Shown in pieces: positions 12,001 to 15,000 of a stretch of DNA of 55,421 nt. Source of the stretch: Chlamydiota bacterium (GTDB lineage: Bacteria; Auribacterota; JACPWU01); NCBI GenBank assembly GCA_016178055.1, contig JACOUC010000015.1:1-55421 (forward strand). Reading direction: 5' to 3'. Position 1 is the stretch's first letter; each line of letters begins with the position of its first letter. Position numbers and translations under genes: made by a program. The notes beneath the pieces were generated by a model. That model saw only the letters and a list, made by a program, of their open reading frames with translations, had not been told where the DNA came from and did not search any database.

Positions 12001-15000
12001 TTGCTTTTTACGTTGCTCCATTTGATTCATGCGCCACCTCAGCCCTGGCAAGAACATCTGAAACAATTTTTGGTTCGTTTTACTGCTGCGACCCTCATCA
12101 GTAGTTTACTCCCTATAGCGCTTGCTTCTTTTGATCCCGGGAGTTTGAGTTTCTTCGAAAAATTTGCTGAATATTTTAAAGGGAGTTCAGGGTGGGATCA
12201 GGCTTTGTGGGCGTATGTGGGGCACGTGATTTATAATAGTATGGGATTAAGCGATCCAATAGCTCGTTCAGGGGGACCAAACCGTGATTTTGGGGACACG
12301 CAAGAAGTCTTTATCGGCGCTGGCCAGGTGGCGGTGCCTGACCTCGGCCAAAACGGCAACGGAAGTGACGCCCTTGATTTCTCCCTCACTCAGTCTTTGG
12401 AAGAAGGACGTGCAAGAAATCTCACCCCTCAAAAAGTGTTCGAGGAAAATATTGGCGTCAATGAAGAGGGTTCCCCCACTGGGGAAATCGTTCAAGGAGG
12501 GCATTTAGGACTCGAGCAGGGAGTCGTTGTAAATGAGGACTTGCGCGGTTCTCTTGGGAACGTGAAACATCCCGCGCGTCCGACTGACAGGGTCGTTGGA
12601 CTTTACGACCAAAGTGACTTCAGTGTGCTCCCTCCAAGGAAGTTTTCCCAAGGGGCGCAGGATTCCATGTTCATAGATGGCTCTAATGGCAGCGCTGGAC
12701 ATAACTCATCCTCCATTCAAGGACCACTATACCATTTTGGGAAAAAAGGGTCAAATATCTTGGCTGCTGCGATCGCTTCTAATGTGGCCCATTTCGATGC
12801 TCAGAATAGGCTCGACTTAGAATATCCTTCTCAAGAAATGGATCAGATCAATACATTAATGGATCAGATCAATACGTTGCTGAATGGCGGTCCCATCACA
12901 ATAACAGTGAAGAATGGGCAGTTTAACGTTCCAGATTCTGATGAGAAAAAAGTGCTTTATCAACTTTTAAGGATTGAAGCTGGCGCTCCTCAAGAAGCTG
13001 AATTTTTAAAGAAATGGGCTGAGTTTATTCAAGCAAGGGCTCAAGACCTTCAAAGAAGAGACGCAAACCTTCATCTCGAAACAGAGACTCTCCAAAATGG
13101 AGCTTACACCTTTTATTTTGGGGACGAAGAACATCATAAACTAGGGGTTGACTTCAGCTCACCCTATGGAAACTGCGTAGGCGATGGAAAATTTTTTGTA
13201 AATCTAAAACATCTCACCAACATTCCTCAAGAATATCGCATCGCCGACTGGATTTATGGCACTTCGCATGAGGCGATGCATGAGATCAGTGGAATAGGAG
13301 ATGAGTTGCATCAGGATCTCACGGTTCAGGATGCTCATATTCTAAGGACAGGGAAGGTTGGAGAACGCGGGCTGCTGCTTACAGAAGCGCCAAATCAATT
13401 TAGAGAAGCGTTTTTGAAGACTTTGACGGTTGACTCCCCCTTGGTTGTTAAAGTGGGGGAAAAAGATGTTAGGAAAAGAAGATTTTTTGTTCCCGATCGT
13501 TTAGACGAATTGCTGTCTTTAGATTTGAGGACGGCAAAGAGAAACAGAATGAAGAGTGCTTTGTTTAAACGTCTTAAAGATACTCGTATGACCCTTGTTT
13601 ATTCTCAAGGGAAAACAACTATTAGCCCAGAAGGGATCTATTTTTATCTATTGAGAGAGCTCGTGGGCGGTGAAGAGGATGAGTTTTTAGAATTGCTTAC
13701 TGATTGCATTGGTTTTTATCTGGCTAAAATTAGCGGCGAAGAATTTCTAGAACTTCAGGATAGTCCTTACACCGTTCGATTGAAGGATGTGGAAGGAGAG
13801 AATGAACCTTTGATGGGAAGAGATGCAGATGGGGATTTCATAAACTTGAATGCTCTTTTGAGTTTGAAAAGCAATAAACACCGAAGCGTTATTTTACTGG
13901 CCAGTTTGAGTCGGGCTTTTTTTATAAGAAGGGTACTTGTGGAATCTGGAAAATTGACTCAATTATCGTTGAAAGAAGGAAGTACCGGGTCCTTTGACTG
14001 GATCATTCAGGAACGTCAATACGACCGTATCGAGCTGATAGAGGCATTGAGGTCTTCATTTAATGGAGAGATGCTTGTAGAACTGGGAGAGAAGCATTTC
14101 AAACAAGTCGAACGAGACTCGGTTTCGGTTCAATTGGCGAGATCTTTTCTTACTGATGATACGGCTGTAGGACATGATGCTTTGAGAGTTGTCAGTAATG
14201 AGGATTTGATACGATTCTTGAGTCAAGTTGATTCTGTTATTACAGCATTTAGAAATATGGACAAGACGCCTGAAGAGATTTTGGATTTGGAACGTGTTAT
14301 CCTGCGTATGGAGCGACTTAAATGGATTGGGCAGAAACTTTTTGAAGCTCAGCGTTCTGAAGAGTTTGGTCAATTCTTTGTCGGTTCTTTTGAAAAATTT
14401 GTTGGTTCTTTTCAAAGTCTTCTTGACGAAAATAATCCAAGAGAGCTCAATCACATGTTAGCCATGGTAAACCTCGGCAGGTGTTTGCGTTATCTTGAGG
14501 AAGACCTCAACAATATTAGGGCGGGTTTCCTCACTATTCCAGATCGTTTAGGGCGATTGGATGGATACATCAAAAAAGGTTCGACTCGGGCTAAGACTTC
14601 CTTTTACTTGCGGGGACTTCCCATTCTTTTGGAGGCAGGAGAGCTTTCTCGAGAAGATAGAGGGAAAATTGATGGGGCTTCGGACATTATTTGTAAAACG
14701 GGTTGGCTTAATCAAAATCAAGATAAAATCAATATTCCGGAGTCACTCGTTCTGTTGGAAAGGGAACGAGAAGAGGGATATACAATGAAAGAAGAAGTTC
14801 CTCTCTTTCAGGCTCGATCTTCTCTTGGGGTTACTAGTCTAATCATCACAACGATTGCATCTATTGATTCAAAAGATTGTTTAAATAAACTTATTCCTCT
14901 TTATCATTTGGATAAGTTCGAAGGTTTCGATTCTATTAGGATTCGAAGGATTGATTTGGATTTTAATCTTACTTATATCCAGAGTAAAATGCTGGCTTTA

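Noticed and set aside
14056-14454. Minus-strand frame of about 130 codons inside the giant gene
   Set aside because: Composition is that of a shadow frame (basic, Phe/Lys-rich), with no family motif or ribosome site, unlike the TA genes at 8419 and 12505.
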